Shown piece after piece: positions 9,074-17,687 of a DNA stretch of 64,000 nucleotides. This DNA comes from Pseudomonas sp. NC02 (GTDB lineage: Bacteria > Pseudomonadota > Gammaproteobacteria > Pseudomonadales > Pseudomonadaceae), in contig NZ_CP025624.1 in assembly GCF_002874965.1 (NCBI RefSeq), positions 620,001-684,000 of the forward strand. Reading direction: 5' to 3'. The notes under the pieces are model-generated. The model searched no databases, was not told the origin of the DNA, and saw nothing but the letters and a program-made list of their open reading frames with translations. The position numbers and the translations under genes are program-made. Within the stretch, counting starts at the first letter, position 1. Each line of letters starts with the position of its first letter.

Positions 9074-9604
9074 TTACAGGTCCTTCAGAATATCCGCCAT
9101 GTCGTCGGCGTGTTCTTCTTCCTGGGCCAGGATGTCTTCGAAGATCCGGCGAGTGGTCGGGTCTTTGTCACCGATGTACTGGATGATTTCGCGATAGCTG
9201 TCTACCGCGATGCGCTCGGCCACCAGGTCTTCGTAGACCATCTCCTTCAGCGTATTGCCGGCCACGTACTGCGCGTGGGAATTCTTCGACAGCAAGTCGG
9301 GGTTGAACTCCGGCTCGCCACCCAACTGCACGATACGCTCGGCCAACTTGTCGGCGTGTTCGGCTTCCTGGGTGGCGTGCTCGAGGAACTCCTCGGCGGC
9401 GACATGCGCCTTGACGCCATTGGCCATGAAGTAGTGGCGCTTGTAGCGCAGCACGCACACCAGCTCGGTGGCCAGCGATTCGTTGAGCAGACGCAGGATT
9501 TCCTGGCGGTCGGCGTCATAACCTTCGGTCACGGCACCGTTTTCGACGTTCTTGCGGGCGCGGTCACGTAAAGTGGCTACGTCAGACAAATGTGAGTCAG
9601 TCAT
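9074..9604 (-). CDS. Dps-like/bacterioferritin-type ferritin (DPSL)
   Basis: This 176-residue four-helix ferritin-like protein would oxidise Fe(II) and store iron, protecting against peroxide. Ferroxidase-type ligands are visible: Glu47, Glu80 with His83 (ExxH in helix 2), Glu130, and Glu162 with His165 (ExxH in helix 4). It is longer than true bacterioferritin (about 155) and lacks its N-terminus. From memory it matches PAO1 PA4880, first annotated as a bacterioferritin and later described as a Dps-like 12-mer. It sits alone between a REPIN and a LysR gene. The family is secure; the DPSL versus bacterioferritin subtype is less so. Confidence 0.85.
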   Translation of the reverse strand: MTDSHLSDVATLRDRARKNVENGAVTEGYDADRQEILRLLNESLATELVCVLRYKRHYFMANGVKAHVAAEEFLEHATQEAEHADKLAERIVQLGGEPEFNPDLLSKNSHAQYVAGNTLKEMVYEDLVAERIAVDSYREIIQYIGDKDPTTRRIFEDILAQEEEHADDMADILKDL

Positions 9605-9702
9605 CTCATTCTCCTGGTACTAATCCGGTTTTGCGCCACGCTCTGCCGGCGTGATCGCTCCAAGTTGTGAGTCCCAGGCAACGCAAAAAGTTTTATCGGA
9701 TT

Positions 9703-10602
9703 TTACAGAGCGTGCCCCGACAGCCGCGCTTCCTCCTGCAACCACTCAAAAAACGCCCGGACCGGCGGGTGCCGTTCCCGTCCCGGTACGCACAGGGCGC
9801 TGTAGCCGGCGCCGTTGACGCGGACCTGTGGCCGGTAAGGCACCAGCAACCCGCTGGCGACGCTTTCCGAGACCAGGATATTGCTCGCCAGCACCAGGCC
9901 CTGGCCGGCGATGGCCGCTTGCAGGGCGTAGTGTTCTTCGTCGTATTCGCGCAGCGGCGAAGTGGATTGCAACCAGTCTTCCCCGGCCTTTTCGCACCAG
10001 GCCTGCCAGCCCAGGGCGTACAGCCTGGAGTTGTGCCAGCGCACGCTGATCAGGGTCGGGGTGCGCTCGCGCGCCAGGGCGACTTGTTCGGGGGAGCCAT
10101 ACACGGCGAAACATTCGTCGAACAGGCACAAACCGTAGAGGTTCGTGTAGTCGTCGATGCTGTAGCGGATCACCAGGTCGACGCTGGCATCCTGCTGTAA
10201 ATCGACCACGGCGCAGTTGGTGTCCAGGCGCAGGCTGATATCCGGATGGGCGGCATAGAAGCGCCCGAGTCGCGGCACCAGCCACAGAGCGGCAAACGCC
10301 GGCGTAGTGGAGAGCGTGAGATTGCCGGCGCTGCGTTGCGGGCGCAGGGTGTCGACGCTTTGCGCGACGTCCAGCAAGGCGCCGTGCAGGCTGTGGAACA
10401 GGCGCTCGCCGCGTTCCGTCAGGCGCACCTGGCGCGGCAGGCGCTCGAACAGCGGTACGCCGAGCCAGGTTTCCAGGGAGCGAATCTGATGGGACACCGC
10501 CGTCGGCGTTACCGACAACTCCTGGGCGGCGGCCTTGAAGCTCAACAGGCGCGAGGCCGATTCAAAGGCGCGCAGGGCGGTCAGGGGCAGCGAAGCAAAC
10601 AT
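9703..10602 (-). CDS. LysR-family transcriptional regulator (GcvA/AmpR-like)
   Basis: This 299-residue LysR protein has a winged helix-turn-helix at residues 1-60 (ALRAFESASRLLSFKAAAQELSVTPTAVSHQIRSLE) and a ligand-binding domain from about residue 90. The sequence is of the GcvA/AmpR type. The start at 10602 has GGAG six bases upstream; an earlier in-frame ATG adds eleven residues. It is divergent from azoR and the SMR exporter, with a T-N11-A palindrome just upstream of its own start, so it very likely regulates itself and that pair. The inducer is unknown. Confidence 0.9.
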   Translation of the reverse strand: MFASLPLTALRAFESASRLLSFKAAAQELSVTPTAVSHQIRSLETWLGVPLFERLPRQVRLTERGERLFHSLHGALLDVAQSVDTLRPQRSAGNLTLSTTPAFAALWLVPRLGRFYAAHPDISLRLDTNCAVVDLQQDASVDLVIRYSIDDYTNLYGLCLFDECFAVYGSPEQVALARERTPTLISVRWHNSRLYALGWQAWCEKAGEDWLQSTSPLREYDEEHYALQAAIAGQGLVLASNILVSESVASGLLVPYRPQVRVNGAGYSALCVPGRERHPPVRAFFEWLQEEARLSGHAL

Positions 10603-10614
10603 GTGTGGCTCCAT

Positions 10615-10633
10615 GGATGAATTCAGTTCATCC
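10615..10633. promoter_or_regulatory. LysR-type binding site candidate
   Basis: A perfect inverted repeat, GGATGAA-TTCAG-TTCATCC, contains ATGAA-N5-TTCAT, a canonical T-N11-A LysR box. It lies 13-31 bases upstream of the lysR start in the lysR/azoR divergent region. Confidence 0.6.
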
Positions 10634-10738
10634 AAAACAACTATTGCTCATTTGTGAGGGTGGCCGCTCGGCTCTAGATTTATGCGCAACAGGGGCAGCC
10701 ATTCAGGTTGCCTGAGTCTAGCGTGTGAAGGCCTACAG

Positions 10739-11380
10739 ATGAAAAAAATGCTTGCGATCCATTCCAGTCCCCGCGGCGAACGTTCCCACTCCCGGCGCCT
10801 TGCCGAGGTGTTCCTGGCCGCCTGGCACACCGCCAATCCCGACGCGCAGTTGACCCGCCGCGAAGTGGGCCGGGCGTCTATCCCCCACGTCAGCGAAGCG
10901 TTCATTGCCGCCAGCTTCCACCCGGAGCCGCAGGCGATGCCGTTGTCCATGCACGCCGATTTGCAACTGAGCAATGAGCTGGTAGCCGAGCTCGTCGAGC
11001 ACGAACTGCTGGTGATTTCCGTACCGATGTACAACTTCGGGATTCCCAGCGGCCTCAAGGCCTGGATCGACCAGATCGTGCGCATGGGCCTCACCGTGGA
11101 TATCACCCAGGACAGCCAGGGTATCGCCCAGTACCAGCCGTTATTGTTGGGCAAAAAGGCCTTGATCATCACCAGTCGCGGCGGCAGCGGCTTTGGCCCG
11201 GGCGGGGAAAACGAGGCGATGAACCACGCCGATCCGCACCTGCGGACCGCGTTGGGGTTCATCGGCATTGAAGACGTCACGGTGATCGCCGCAGAAGGCG
11301 AAGAGTCCGACCCGAGCGTTTTCCGCCGTTCCTGCGATGCAGTCGAGGGGCAACTGCGCGACCTGGCCGGGAGCTTCTGA
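10739..11380 (+). CDS. azoR: FMN-dependent NADH-azoreductase
   Basis: This 213-residue flavodoxin-fold enzyme reduces azo dyes and quinones with NAD(P)H and FMN. The phosphate-binding loop [17 protein letters not shown] is at residues 9-25, and the family signature [16 protein letters not shown] begins near residue 97. A second FMN-contact loop, [10 protein letters not shown], follows near residue 143. The chosen ATG is at 10739, preceded by GAAGG; the longer frame adds 19 unconserved residues. The SMR exporter begins one base after its stop, so the two are co-translated. Together they suggest detoxification of a quinone or cationic aromatic compound, which is an inference. Confidence 0.9.
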   Translation: MKKMLAIHSSPRGERSHSRRLAEVFLAAWHTANPDAQLTRREVGRASIPHVSEAFIAASFHPEPQAMPLSMHADLQLSNELVAELVEHELLVISVPMYNFGIPSGLKAWIDQIVRMGLTVDITQDSQGIAQYQPLLLGKKALIITSRGGSGFGPGGENEAMNHADPHLRTALGFIGIEDVTVIAAEGEESDPSVFRRSCDAVEGQLRDLAGSF

Positions 11381-11381
11381 A

Positions 11382-11687
11382 GTGTCGTGGCTTTTCCTCC
11401 TGATCGCCGCCGGCTTTGAGGTGACCTTCGCCATGGGCATGAAGTACGCCGACGGCTTCACCCGGCTGTGGCCGTCGCTGGTCACCGTCATCGCGGCCGT
11501 GGGCGGGATCTACTTCCTGACCCTGGCCATGCGTGAGTTGCCGGTGAGCGTGGCCTACCCGATCTGGACCGCCATTGGCTCACTGGGCACGGTGTTTCTC
11601 GGGTTCGCGTTGCTGGGGGAGAGCCTGACGCTGATCAAGCTGGTGTCGGTGGGCTTGATCGTCGCCGGAGTGGTGGGGCTCAAGTAG
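11382..11687 (+). CDS. Small multidrug resistance (SMR) family exporter, SugE/Gdx-like
   Basis: This is a 101-residue, four-helix protein of the SMR family, which forms dual-topology dimers exporting small cations by proton exchange. The essential membrane Glu is Glu13 in AGFEVTFAMGMKY, and helix 3 carries the AYPIWTAIGSLGT motif. The sequence leans towards the SugE/guanidinium subgroup, but the Trp usual after the Glu is Phe here, so the substrate is uncertain. The start is the GTG at 11382, one base past the azoR stop. The 3' end overlaps the convergent EamA gene by eight bases. Confidence 0.85.
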   Translation: MSWLFLLIAAGFEVTFAMGMKYADGFTRLWPSLVTVIAAVGGIYFLTLAMRELPVSVAYPIWTAIGSLGTVFLGFALLGESLTLIKLVSVGLIVAGVVGLK

Positions 11688-12576
11688 CTTCCTGCGCGCT
11701 GATATTGCTGCGAACCGGCGTCGTCCAGCGCTCCGACAGAATCACCCCGCCCAGGGTCAGCAAGCCGCCCACCAGGTGATACAGCGCCAGTTGCTCCTTC
11801 AACACCACTGCGGCAATCAACGCGGTGATCAGCGGCAGCAGGTTGAAAAACAGCGTGGTGCGGCTTGGGCCGAGAGTCTTCACCGAATGCATCCAGGCCA
11901 GCGGCGCGAGCATCGAGGCCAGCAGGCAGGCGTACAGCACCAGCGGGATATTCGACCAGCCAAGGCCGGCCTTGTCGGAGAGCAGGAACAGCGGAAACAA
12001 CACCACCACCGCCACCAGCACCTGCAGGTACAGCAACACCAGTGGCGGCAAGCGCAGCTGCCATTTTTTCAGCAAGGTGCTGTAGACCGCGTAGGCGAGG
12101 GTGGCCACCAGCATCATCGCGTCACCCATATTCAGCCCGTGTTGCAGCAGGGCGCTGAGACTACCGGCGGAAACCACCACTACCACGCCGGCGAACGACA
12201 GCACGGCACCGGTCAGGGCGCCGAAGGTCAGGCGCTGGCCAAGGCTGATGATTGCGGCGGTAAGAGCCATCAGTGGCATCAGCGAGAGGATAATGCCCAT
12301 GTTGGTGGCCGAGGTCAGGTTCGCGGCGTAATACGCCAGGCTCTGGTACACCGCCATGCCCAGCACGCCGAGGATGAAGATCTTGCCCAGGTTGGGACGA
12401 ATCAGCGGCCAGTTGGCGATGACGGGTTTGAGCATGAACGGGGTAAACAGCAGGCCGGCCAGCAGCCAGCGGTAAAAACCGATCTCGGCAGGGAAAATCG
12501 TCCCCACCGCGAGTTTGTTGACCACGGTATTGCCGGCCCAGATAAAAATGGCCAGTAACGGATAAGCGTATTGCAT
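11680..12576 (-). CDS. EamA/DMT-superfamily metabolite exporter
   Basis: This 298-residue inner-membrane protein has ten predicted hydrophobic helices in two EamA repeats (residues about 5-140 and 150-285), as in the drug/metabolite transporter family. Many members export amino acids or related metabolites; this substrate is unknown. I chose MQYAYPLLAIFIWAGNTVV at 12576, where the first helix begins; no strong ribosome binding site precedes it. It is divergent from an AraC regulator across a 97-base gap with a perfect palindrome, the usual layout of a regulator next to its exporter. Confidence 0.85.
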   Translation of the reverse strand: MQYAYPLLAIFIWAGNTVVNKLAVGTIFPAEIGFYRWLLAGLLFTPFMLKPVIANWPLIRPNLGKIFILGVLGMAVYQSLAYYAANLTSATNMGIILSLMPLMALTAAIISLGQRLTFGALTGAVLSFAGVVVVVSAGSLSALLQHGLNMGDAMMLVATLAYAVYSTLLKKWQLRLPPLVLLYLQVLVAVVVLFPLFLLSDKAGLGWSNIPLVLYACLLASMLAPLAWMHSVKTLGPSRTTLFFNLLPLITALIAAVVLKEQLALYHLVGGLLTLGGVILSERWTTPVRSNISAQEAT

Positions 12577-12619
12577 CGAAAAGAACCAATTGCGTCTATG
12601 AGCGGTGATTATCCTTTGT

Positions 12620-12647
12620 CTGGATCGAAGCCTATACTTCGATCCAG
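12620..12647. promoter_or_regulatory. Perfect 11-bp inverted repeat in the AraC/EamA divergent promoter
   Basis: Arms CTGGATCGAAG and CTTCGATCCAG are separated by CCTATA. A further partial copy (TATCCAGAC) follows at 12662-12670. It probably serves as the operator of the AraC-type regulator and/or part of the exporter promoter. Confidence 0.6.
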
Positions 12648-12673
12648 CCATCCGACCTTTGTATCCAGACAAC

Positions 12674-13468
12674 ATGCTCAAGAAGTACATCAACCTTCCC
12701 GATTTTGACCAGTTGCCGGCACCGGTGTATTTCCGTTATTCGGAATTCGAGGCTGACACCCATGCCAGTGCGCACCAGCATGCCTGGGGTTCCCTGGACT
12801 ACTCGGCCCGTGGCGTGATGCGCTTTGAAGTGGCTGGCAGTCGCTTTATGTCGCCGCCGCAATATGCGGTATGGATCCCACCCAACACCCAGCACAGTTC
12901 CTACAACGCCCAGGCGATCGTTTACCGCTCGGTGTACCTGGCGCCCGCCTTGTGCGAGCAATTGCCGGCGCAGCCGTGCACCCTGGCCATCAGCGATATC
13001 CTCAAGGCGATCCTCAGTGATTTCGCCGAGCGTGACGTCAACATTCCCCAGAACGAAGCCGACGTGCGCCTGGCCCAGGTGCTGGTAGACCAGCTCAGGC
13101 AGGCGCCGGTGCACGATTGTTTCCTGCCGTATGCCAGCCATCCCGGGTTGCTCAGTGTGCTGGAGGGCATGCAGGCCGACCCTGGCGATAACCGCGCGCT
13201 GGCCCAGTGGGCGCAGCAGGTGCATGTCAGTGAGCGCACCCTGGCGCGGCAATTTGTGCGTGAGCTGGGGATGAGCTTCGGCGAATGGCGCCAACGCCTG
13301 CGGTTCCTGGCGTCGATCGAAGCGCTGGACAGCGCGCGCAGCGTCCAGGAAGTCGCGTTTGACCTGGGATACAGTACGGCCTCGGCGTTTATCGCGATGT
13401 TCCAGCGCCAGGCCGGCTGCACGCCGGAGCAGTATCGCCGGACCCATATACGCGGCAGGAAGGTGTAA
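12674..13468 (+). CDS. AraC-family transcriptional regulator
   Basis: This 264-residue protein has an N-terminal cupin-like sensor domain (residues 20-110, with the HQHAWGSLDYS segment). A C-terminal AraC DNA-binding domain follows (about 160-260), with two helix-turn-helix units seen at HVSERTLARQFVRELGMSFGEWRQ and VQEVAFDLGYSTASAFIAMF. The start MLKKYINLP at 12674 is preferred over an upstream Met because the earlier frame runs through the palindromic promoter region. It most likely controls the divergent EamA exporter. Confidence 0.88.
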   Translation: MLKKYINLPDFDQLPAPVYFRYSEFEADTHASAHQHAWGSLDYSARGVMRFEVAGSRFMSPPQYAVWIPPNTQHSSYNAQAIVYRSVYLAPALCEQLPAQPCTLAISDILKAILSDFAERDVNIPQNEADVRLAQVLVDQLRQAPVHDCFLPYASHPGLLSVLEGMQADPGDNRALAQWAQQVHVSERTLARQFVRELGMSFGEWRQRLRFLASIEALDSARSVQEVAFDLGYSTASAFIAMFQRQAGCTPEQYRRTHIRGRKV

Positions 13469-13495
13469 CAGGGTTTGACTACACTGCTGGGGAGG

Positions 13496-13513
13496 CCGTG
13501 CCCCTCGGCACGG
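13496..13513 (+). promoter_or_regulatory. Hairpin in the psiF leader
   Basis: Stem CCGTGCC / GGCACGG with a CCTC loop lies in the 63-base gap between the AraC gene and psiF, just upstream of the psiF ribosome binding site (AGGGAG). There is no T-run, so it is an mRNA structure or processing site rather than a standard terminator. Confidence 0.4.
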
Positions 13514-13531
13514 TAACAGGGAGAAAACTCC

Positions 13532-13846
13532 ATGAAGATGCTGCGTATTCCGCTGTTGATGATGGGCCTGCTGCTGTGTTCCCAAGGCTTTGCCGCGACT
13601 GCCGCACAGACGGCTCAGCAACAAAAAATGACCACCTGCAACGCCGAAGCCAAGACCAGTGGCAAGACCGGTGATGATCGCAAGGCGTTCATGAGCAACT
13701 GCCTCAAGGCGGCCCCGGCGGCCAACGACGCCAAGACCCTGACCCCACAGCAACAGAAGATGAAAGATTGCAACGCCACCGCGAAAACCCAGGCGCTGAC
13801 CGGCGATGCGCGTAAAACCTTTATGAGCACCTGCCTGAAGAAATAA
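13532..13846 (+). CDS. PsiF repeat family protein
   Basis: This 104-residue protein has a signal peptide (about 1-22) and two tandem PsiF repeats. Each carries paired cysteines: QQQKMTTCNAEAKTSGKTGD...FMSNCLK and QQQKMKDCNATAKTQALTGD...FMSTCLK. PsiF was named as a phosphate-starvation-induced gene of E. coli; its molecular role is unknown. The two Cys per repeat suggest a disulfide in the periplasm. The gene is single and followed by a REP doublet. The family assignment is firm, the function is not. Confidence 0.88.
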   Translation: MKMLRIPLLMMGLLLCSQGFAATAAQTAQQQKMTTCNAEAKTSGKTGDDRKAFMSNCLKAAPAANDAKTLTPQQQKMKDCNATAKTQALTGDARKTFMSTCLKK

Positions 13847-13860
13847 TGATGCAGAACTCT

Positions 13861-13950
13861 GTGGGCGCTGGCTTGCCTAAGATTGCGACCTGACAGTCGA
13901 TGCCTTTGTTGGCTGACCCACCGCCATCGCAGGCAAGCCAGCTCCCACAT
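13861..13950. repeat. REPIN, divergent subtype
   Basis: An inverted pair, GTGGGCGCTGGCTTGCCT and AGGCAAGCCAGCTCCCAC, is flanked by psiF and the AI-2E-family gene. The core is GGCTTGCCT rather than GGGCTTGCTCG, and the left arm is degenerate. Confidence 0.8.
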
Positions 13951-14032
13951 TGGACCGCGTTTAGACTTCTCGCTTGATTCACCCAACGCTGGCAGACTGC
14001 CCATCCTTTAACGCCGTTCGTTTTGAGGCTGT

Positions 14033-15046
14033 ATGCCAACGTTTTCTCAGCGTCACGTGTTGTTGTTGGTCAGTTGCGTGCTGATTTTTGGCGGGCTGCT
14101 GCTGGTTTTGCCATTGAAGTTGCTGCCGAGCCTGCTGGCCGGGCTGCTGGTGTATGAGCTGGTCAACATGCTCACCCCGCAGTTGCAGCGGCTGATCGAA
14201 GGCCGGCGTGCGCGCTGGTTGGCGGTAGCCTTGCTGGGAACCTTGATCGTCAGCATCCTGACCCTGATCTTTGCCGGGGCCATCAGCTTCCTGCTGCACG
14301 AAGCGGAAAACCCGGGGGCTTCCCTCGATAAGTTCATGGGCGTGGTCGACCGTGCCCGCGGCCAGTTGCCGCCGTTCCTCGACGCCTACCTGCCGGCCAG
14401 CGCCGCCGAGTTCCGCGTGGCCATCGGCGAATGGCTGAGCAAACACCTCAGCGAACTGCAACTGGTGGGCAAAGACGCCGCGCACATGTTCGTGACCTTG
14501 CTGATCGGCATGGTGCTGGGGGCGATCATCGCCCTGCAACGGGTGCCGGACCTGACCAAGCGCAAGCCCCTGGCGGCCGCGCTGTTTGATCGCCTGCACC
14601 TGCTGGTCCAGGCCTTTCGCAACATCGTTTTCGCGCAGATCAAGATCGCCGCGCTGAACACCGCGTTCACCGCGATCTTCCTCGCGGTGGTGCTGCCGTT
14701 GTGCGGGATCCACCTGCCGCTGACCAAGACCCTGATCGTGCTGACGTTCCTGCTGGGCCTGCTGCCGGTGATCGGCAACCTGATGTCCAACACCCTGATC
14801 ACCATCGTGGCCTTGTCGCTGTCGATCTGGGTGGCGGTGGCGGCGTTGGGCTACCTGATCGTGATCCACAAGGTCGAGTACTTCCTCAACGCGCGGATTG
14901 TCGGTGGGCAGATCAGTGCCAAGTCGTGGGAATTGTTGTTGGCGATGCTGGTGTTCGAAGCCGCCTTCGGCCTGCCGGGGGTGGTGGCGGGGCCGATTTA
15001 TTATGCGTACTTGAAGAGTGAGTTGAAGCTGGCGGGGATGGTTTAG
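14033..15046 (+). CDS. AI-2E family (PerM-like) membrane transporter
   Basis: This 337-residue inner-membrane protein has the AI-2E/TqsA/PerM layout: paired hydrophobic helices at the N-terminus (8-50), a third near residue 62-90, and an amphipathic soluble region (90-150). Four to five more helices follow, including IHLPLTKTLIVLTFLLGLLPVIGNLMSN-type segments near 235-260. Members export AI-2, Na+/H+ or other small molecules, so a substrate cannot be assigned. It is a single gene ending at a REPIN. Confidence 0.85.
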   Translation: MPTFSQRHVLLLVSCVLIFGGLLLVLPLKLLPSLLAGLLVYELVNMLTPQLQRLIEGRRARWLAVALLGTLIVSILTLIFAGAISFLLHEAENPGASLDKFMGVVDRARGQLPPFLDAYLPASAAEFRVAIGEWLSKHLSELQLVGKDAAHMFVTLLIGMVLGAIIALQRVPDLTKRKPLAAALFDRLHLLVQAFRNIVFAQIKIAALNTAFTAIFLAVVLPLCGIHLPLTKTLIVLTFLLGLLPVIGNLMSNTLITIVALSLSIWVAVAALGYLIVIHKVEYFLNARIVGGQISAKSWELLLAMLVFEAAFGLPGVVAGPIYYAYLKSELKLAGMV

Positions 15047-15069
15047 GCATTGATGTTGCCTGGACTGGC

Positions 15070-15157
15070 CCCTTCGCGAGCAAGCCCGCTCCCACATTTG
15101 ACCGAGTTCCAACTTTGGAATGCAGCCGAATGTGGGAGCGGGCTTGCTCGCGAAGGG
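15070..15157. repeat. REPIN (inverted REP pair)
   Basis: Two inverted GCGAGCAAGCCCGCTCCCACA cores, with CCTTCGCGAG/CTCGCGAAGG ends, lie between the convergent AI-2E and Hsp70 genes. Confidence 0.92.
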
Positions 15158-15180
15158 CGCGCCACGGTTTCAGCTAAAAC

Positions 15181-16449
15181 TCAGTAGCCGTAGCGCTTGC
15201 TGGCCTCAATCGCCAGACCACTGCCAATACTGCCAAAGATGTTCCCTTCCACATGCTGCGCATTCGGCAGCATCGCCGAGATGCTGTGGCGCAGCGCCGG
15301 AATCCCGCTGGAACCCCCGGTAAAGAACACCGTGTCCACCTGGGCCACGTCCACCGAGGCGTCGTTGAGCAGTTGCGTCACCGCATTGCGCACCCGCTCC
15401 AGCAAGCCATCGATGGCCGACTCGAACAGCGCCCGGCTCAATTCCACGCTCAACCCCGGCTCGACCCGGTCCAGCAGCACATGGCGGCTGTCCTGCCGGG
15501 TCAGCTGAATCTTGGTTTCTTCCACTTCCATCGCCAGCCAGTGCCCGGCGCGCTGTTCGATCAGGTTGAACAGGCGGTCGATGCCACCCGTGTCCTCGAT
15601 GTCGTAGCGCATGCTGCCCAGCGCCAGCTTGGATTTCTGTGAATACACCGAGTTGATGGTGTGCCAGGTCGCCAGGTTCATGTGGTGGCTGGTGGGCATG
15701 TAGGCGCCGCTTTTCATGCGGCTGCCGTAGCCGAACAGCGGCATCATGCCGGCCAGCGAGAGCTGCTTGTCGAAGTCGGTACCGCCGATGTGCACACCGC
15801 CGGTGGCGAGGATGTCGTCGTGGCGGTTGTCGATCTGGCGGCGCTCGGGCGACAGGCGCACCAGGGAGAAGTCGGAGGTACCCCCGCCGATGTCGACGAT
15901 CAGCACCAGCTCTTCTTTCTCGATGGTGGACTCGTAGTCGAAGGCCGCGGCAATCGGTTCGTACTGGAACGAGATGTCCTTGAAGCCGATCTTGCGGGCC
16001 ACGTCCACCAGGGTGTTCTCGGCTTCCTGGTCGGCCATCGGGTCGTCGTCGACGAAAAATACCGGACGGCCCAGCACCACTTCGTCGAACTCACGCCCGG
16101 CGGTGGTCTCGGCGCGGCTCTTGAGTTGGCCGATAAACAGCGCCAGCAGGTCGGTGAACGGCATGGCCGTGCCCAATACACTGGTGTCGTGCTTGATCAG
16201 CTTGGAACCCAGCAGGCTCTTGAGCGAGCGCATCAGCCGGCCTTCGTAGTTTTCCAGGTACTCGTGCAGGGCCAGGCGACCGTACACCGGGCGGCGCTCT
16301 TCGAAGTTGAAGAACACCACCGACGGCAGCGTGATCTTGTCGTCCTCCAGCGCGATAAGCGTTTCCATGCCGGGACGAATCCAGCCGACGGTGGAGTTGG
16401 ACGTGCCGAAGTCGATACCGCAGGCACGGGCTGGGGATGGGTTTTTCAT
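15181..16449 (-). CDS. Hsp70-family ATPase, YegD-like
   Basis: This 422-residue protein has the actin/Hsp70 nucleotide-binding fold but no C-terminal substrate-binding and lid domains, as in E. coli YegD. ATP-site motifs are GIDFGTSNSTVGW (11-23), VDIGGGTSDFSL (phosphate 2 loop) and FFTGGSSGIPALR (adenosine loop near 380). The ATG at 16449 is taken as start; the longer frame adds 15 residues. It lies back to back with cbpA, which suggests a chaperone neighbourhood, but its client or partner is unknown. Confidence 0.88.
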   Translation of the reverse strand: MKNPSPARACGIDFGTSNSTVGWIRPGMETLIALEDDKITLPSVVFFNFEERRPVYGRLALHEYLENYEGRLMRSLKSLLGSKLIKHDTSVLGTAMPFTDLLALFIGQLKSRAETTAGREFDEVVLGRPVFFVDDDPMADQEAENTLVDVARKIGFKDISFQYEPIAAAFDYESTIEKEELVLIVDIGGGTSDFSLVRLSPERRQIDNRHDDILATGGVHIGGTDFDKQLSLAGMMPLFGYGSRMKSGAYMPTSHHMNLATWHTINSVYSQKSKLALGSMRYDIEDTGGIDRLFNLIEQRAGHWLAMEVEETKIQLTRQDSRHVLLDRVEPGLSVELSRALFESAIDGLLERVRNAVTQLLNDASVDVAQVDTVFFTGGSSGIPALRHSISAMLPNAQHVEGNIFGSIGSGLAIEASKRYGY

Positions 16450-16546
16450 GTCAATCGGGTTCCGGTTGAAAAACGGCCGCGCAGTGTATGCCACCCGCGT
16501 GCAGATGCGTAGGCCGACTATCCGCTAAATACAACGCACTTGTTAC

Positions 16547-16574
16547 CTTGAAAGCCCGGCCTTTGCCCCCAAAT
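16547..16574 (+). promoter_or_regulatory. Sigma-32 (heat-shock) type promoter upstream of cbpA
   Basis: CTTGAAA (16547-16553) and CCCCAAAT (16567-16574) are separated by 13 bases. This is close to the RpoH consensus, and the site lies about 165 bases upstream of the cbpA start in the right orientation. It is a pattern match only. Confidence 0.6.
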
Positions 16575-16737
16575 CCTCCCCATACGGTTGGTGGCTGCAG
16601 GATTCTGCCCGCAGCGCCGATAAACTTCTGACGCACCCTTCGGTCACAAGATTGAGATCGGTCAATCCAGACGCCGCAAACAGGCGCATGCTGTGACGCT
16701 GGCAGTGCGATATCGATAATGGATGGTGATGCCCCCG

Positions 16738-17685
16738 ATGGACTTCAAAGACTATTACAAGATTCTCGGTGTAGAACCCACCGCTGACGACAAGGCGATC
16801 AAGGCCGCCTATCGCAAGCTGGCGCGCAAATATCACCCGGACGTGAGCAAGGAAAAGGACGCTGAAGCCAAGTTCAAGGACGCGTCCGAAGCCTATGAAG
16901 CGCTGAAAAGTGCCGACAAGCGCGCCGAATACGACGATCTGCGCAAATACGGCCAGCATGGCCAGCCGTTCCAGGGCCCGCCAGGTTGGCAGAGCCGTGG
17001 TGGCTATGGCGGCGGTGGCCAGGACACCGGCGACTTCTCGGACTTCTTCAGCTCGATCTTCGGTTCGCGCGGCAATGGTTTTGGTGGTGCCCAGGGCCGC
17101 AGTGCCGGGCGTCGAGGGCAAGATGTGGAAATGGAACTGCCGGTCTTCCTCGAAGAGACCCTGTCCAACGAGTCCAAGCAGGTCAACTTCCAGGTGCCGC
17201 AATACAACGCGGCCGGCCAGCACGTCAGCAACACCACCAAGAGCCTGAACGTGAAGATCCCGGCCGGTGTGGCCGACGGCGAGCGCATCCGCCTCAAGGG
17301 CCAGGGCGCGCCGGGGATTGGCGGTGGTGCCAATGGTGATCTGTACTTGATCATCAAGTTCGCGCCACACCCTAAATTCGATGTGGAAGGTGAGAACCTG
17401 ATCATCACCCTGCCACTGGCCCCGTGGGAGTTGGCGTTGGGCACGGAAGTGGCGGTGCCGACCCTCACCGGCAAGATCAACCTCAAGGTGCCGGCCGGCA
17501 GCCAGAACGGCCAGCGCATGCGCGCCAAGGGCCATGGCTTGTTGAACAAGGCCGGGCAGCGCGGTTACCTGTTTGTGCAACTCAAGGCGGTGATGCCGAA
17601 AAACACCGACGACGAGGTCAAGGCGTTGTGGCAGGAACTGGCACAAAAAGCCGCCTTCGATCCAAGAGAATCATGGAGTAGCTAA
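16738..17685 (+). CDS. cbpA: Curved DNA-binding protein / DnaJ-class co-chaperone CbpA
   Basis: This 315-residue class B J-protein stimulates DnaK and in E. coli also binds curved DNA. The J domain spans residues 1-70 with His33-Pro-Asp35. A Gly/Phe-rich linker (about 75-120) follows, then two beta-sandwich substrate-binding domains; the zinc-finger cysteines of DnaJ are absent, as expected. [11 protein letters not shown] is chosen as start; an ATG nine bases earlier is possible. It is directly followed by its modulator cbpM after two bases. The upstream heat-shock-like promoter fits the role. Confidence 0.95.
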   Translation: MDFKDYYKILGVEPTADDKAIKAAYRKLARKYHPDVSKEKDAEAKFKDASEAYEALKSADKRAEYDDLRKYGQHGQPFQGPPGWQSRGGYGGGGQDTGDFSDFFSSIFGSRGNGFGGAQGRSAGRRGQDVEMELPVFLEETLSNESKQVNFQVPQYNAAGQHVSNTTKSLNVKIPAGVADGERIRLKGQGAPGIGGGANGDLYLIIKFAPHPKFDVEGENLIITLPLAPWELALGTEVAVPTLTGKINLKVPAGSQNGQRMRAKGHGLLNKAGQRGYLFVQLKAVMPKNTDDEVKALWQELAQKAAFDPRESWSS

Positions 17686-17687
17686 CA

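Noticed and set aside
12632..13753. A 373-codon minus-strand frame across the AraC and psiF genes
   Set aside because: It crosses two genuine plus-strand genes and their intergenic hairpin, with low-complexity composition.
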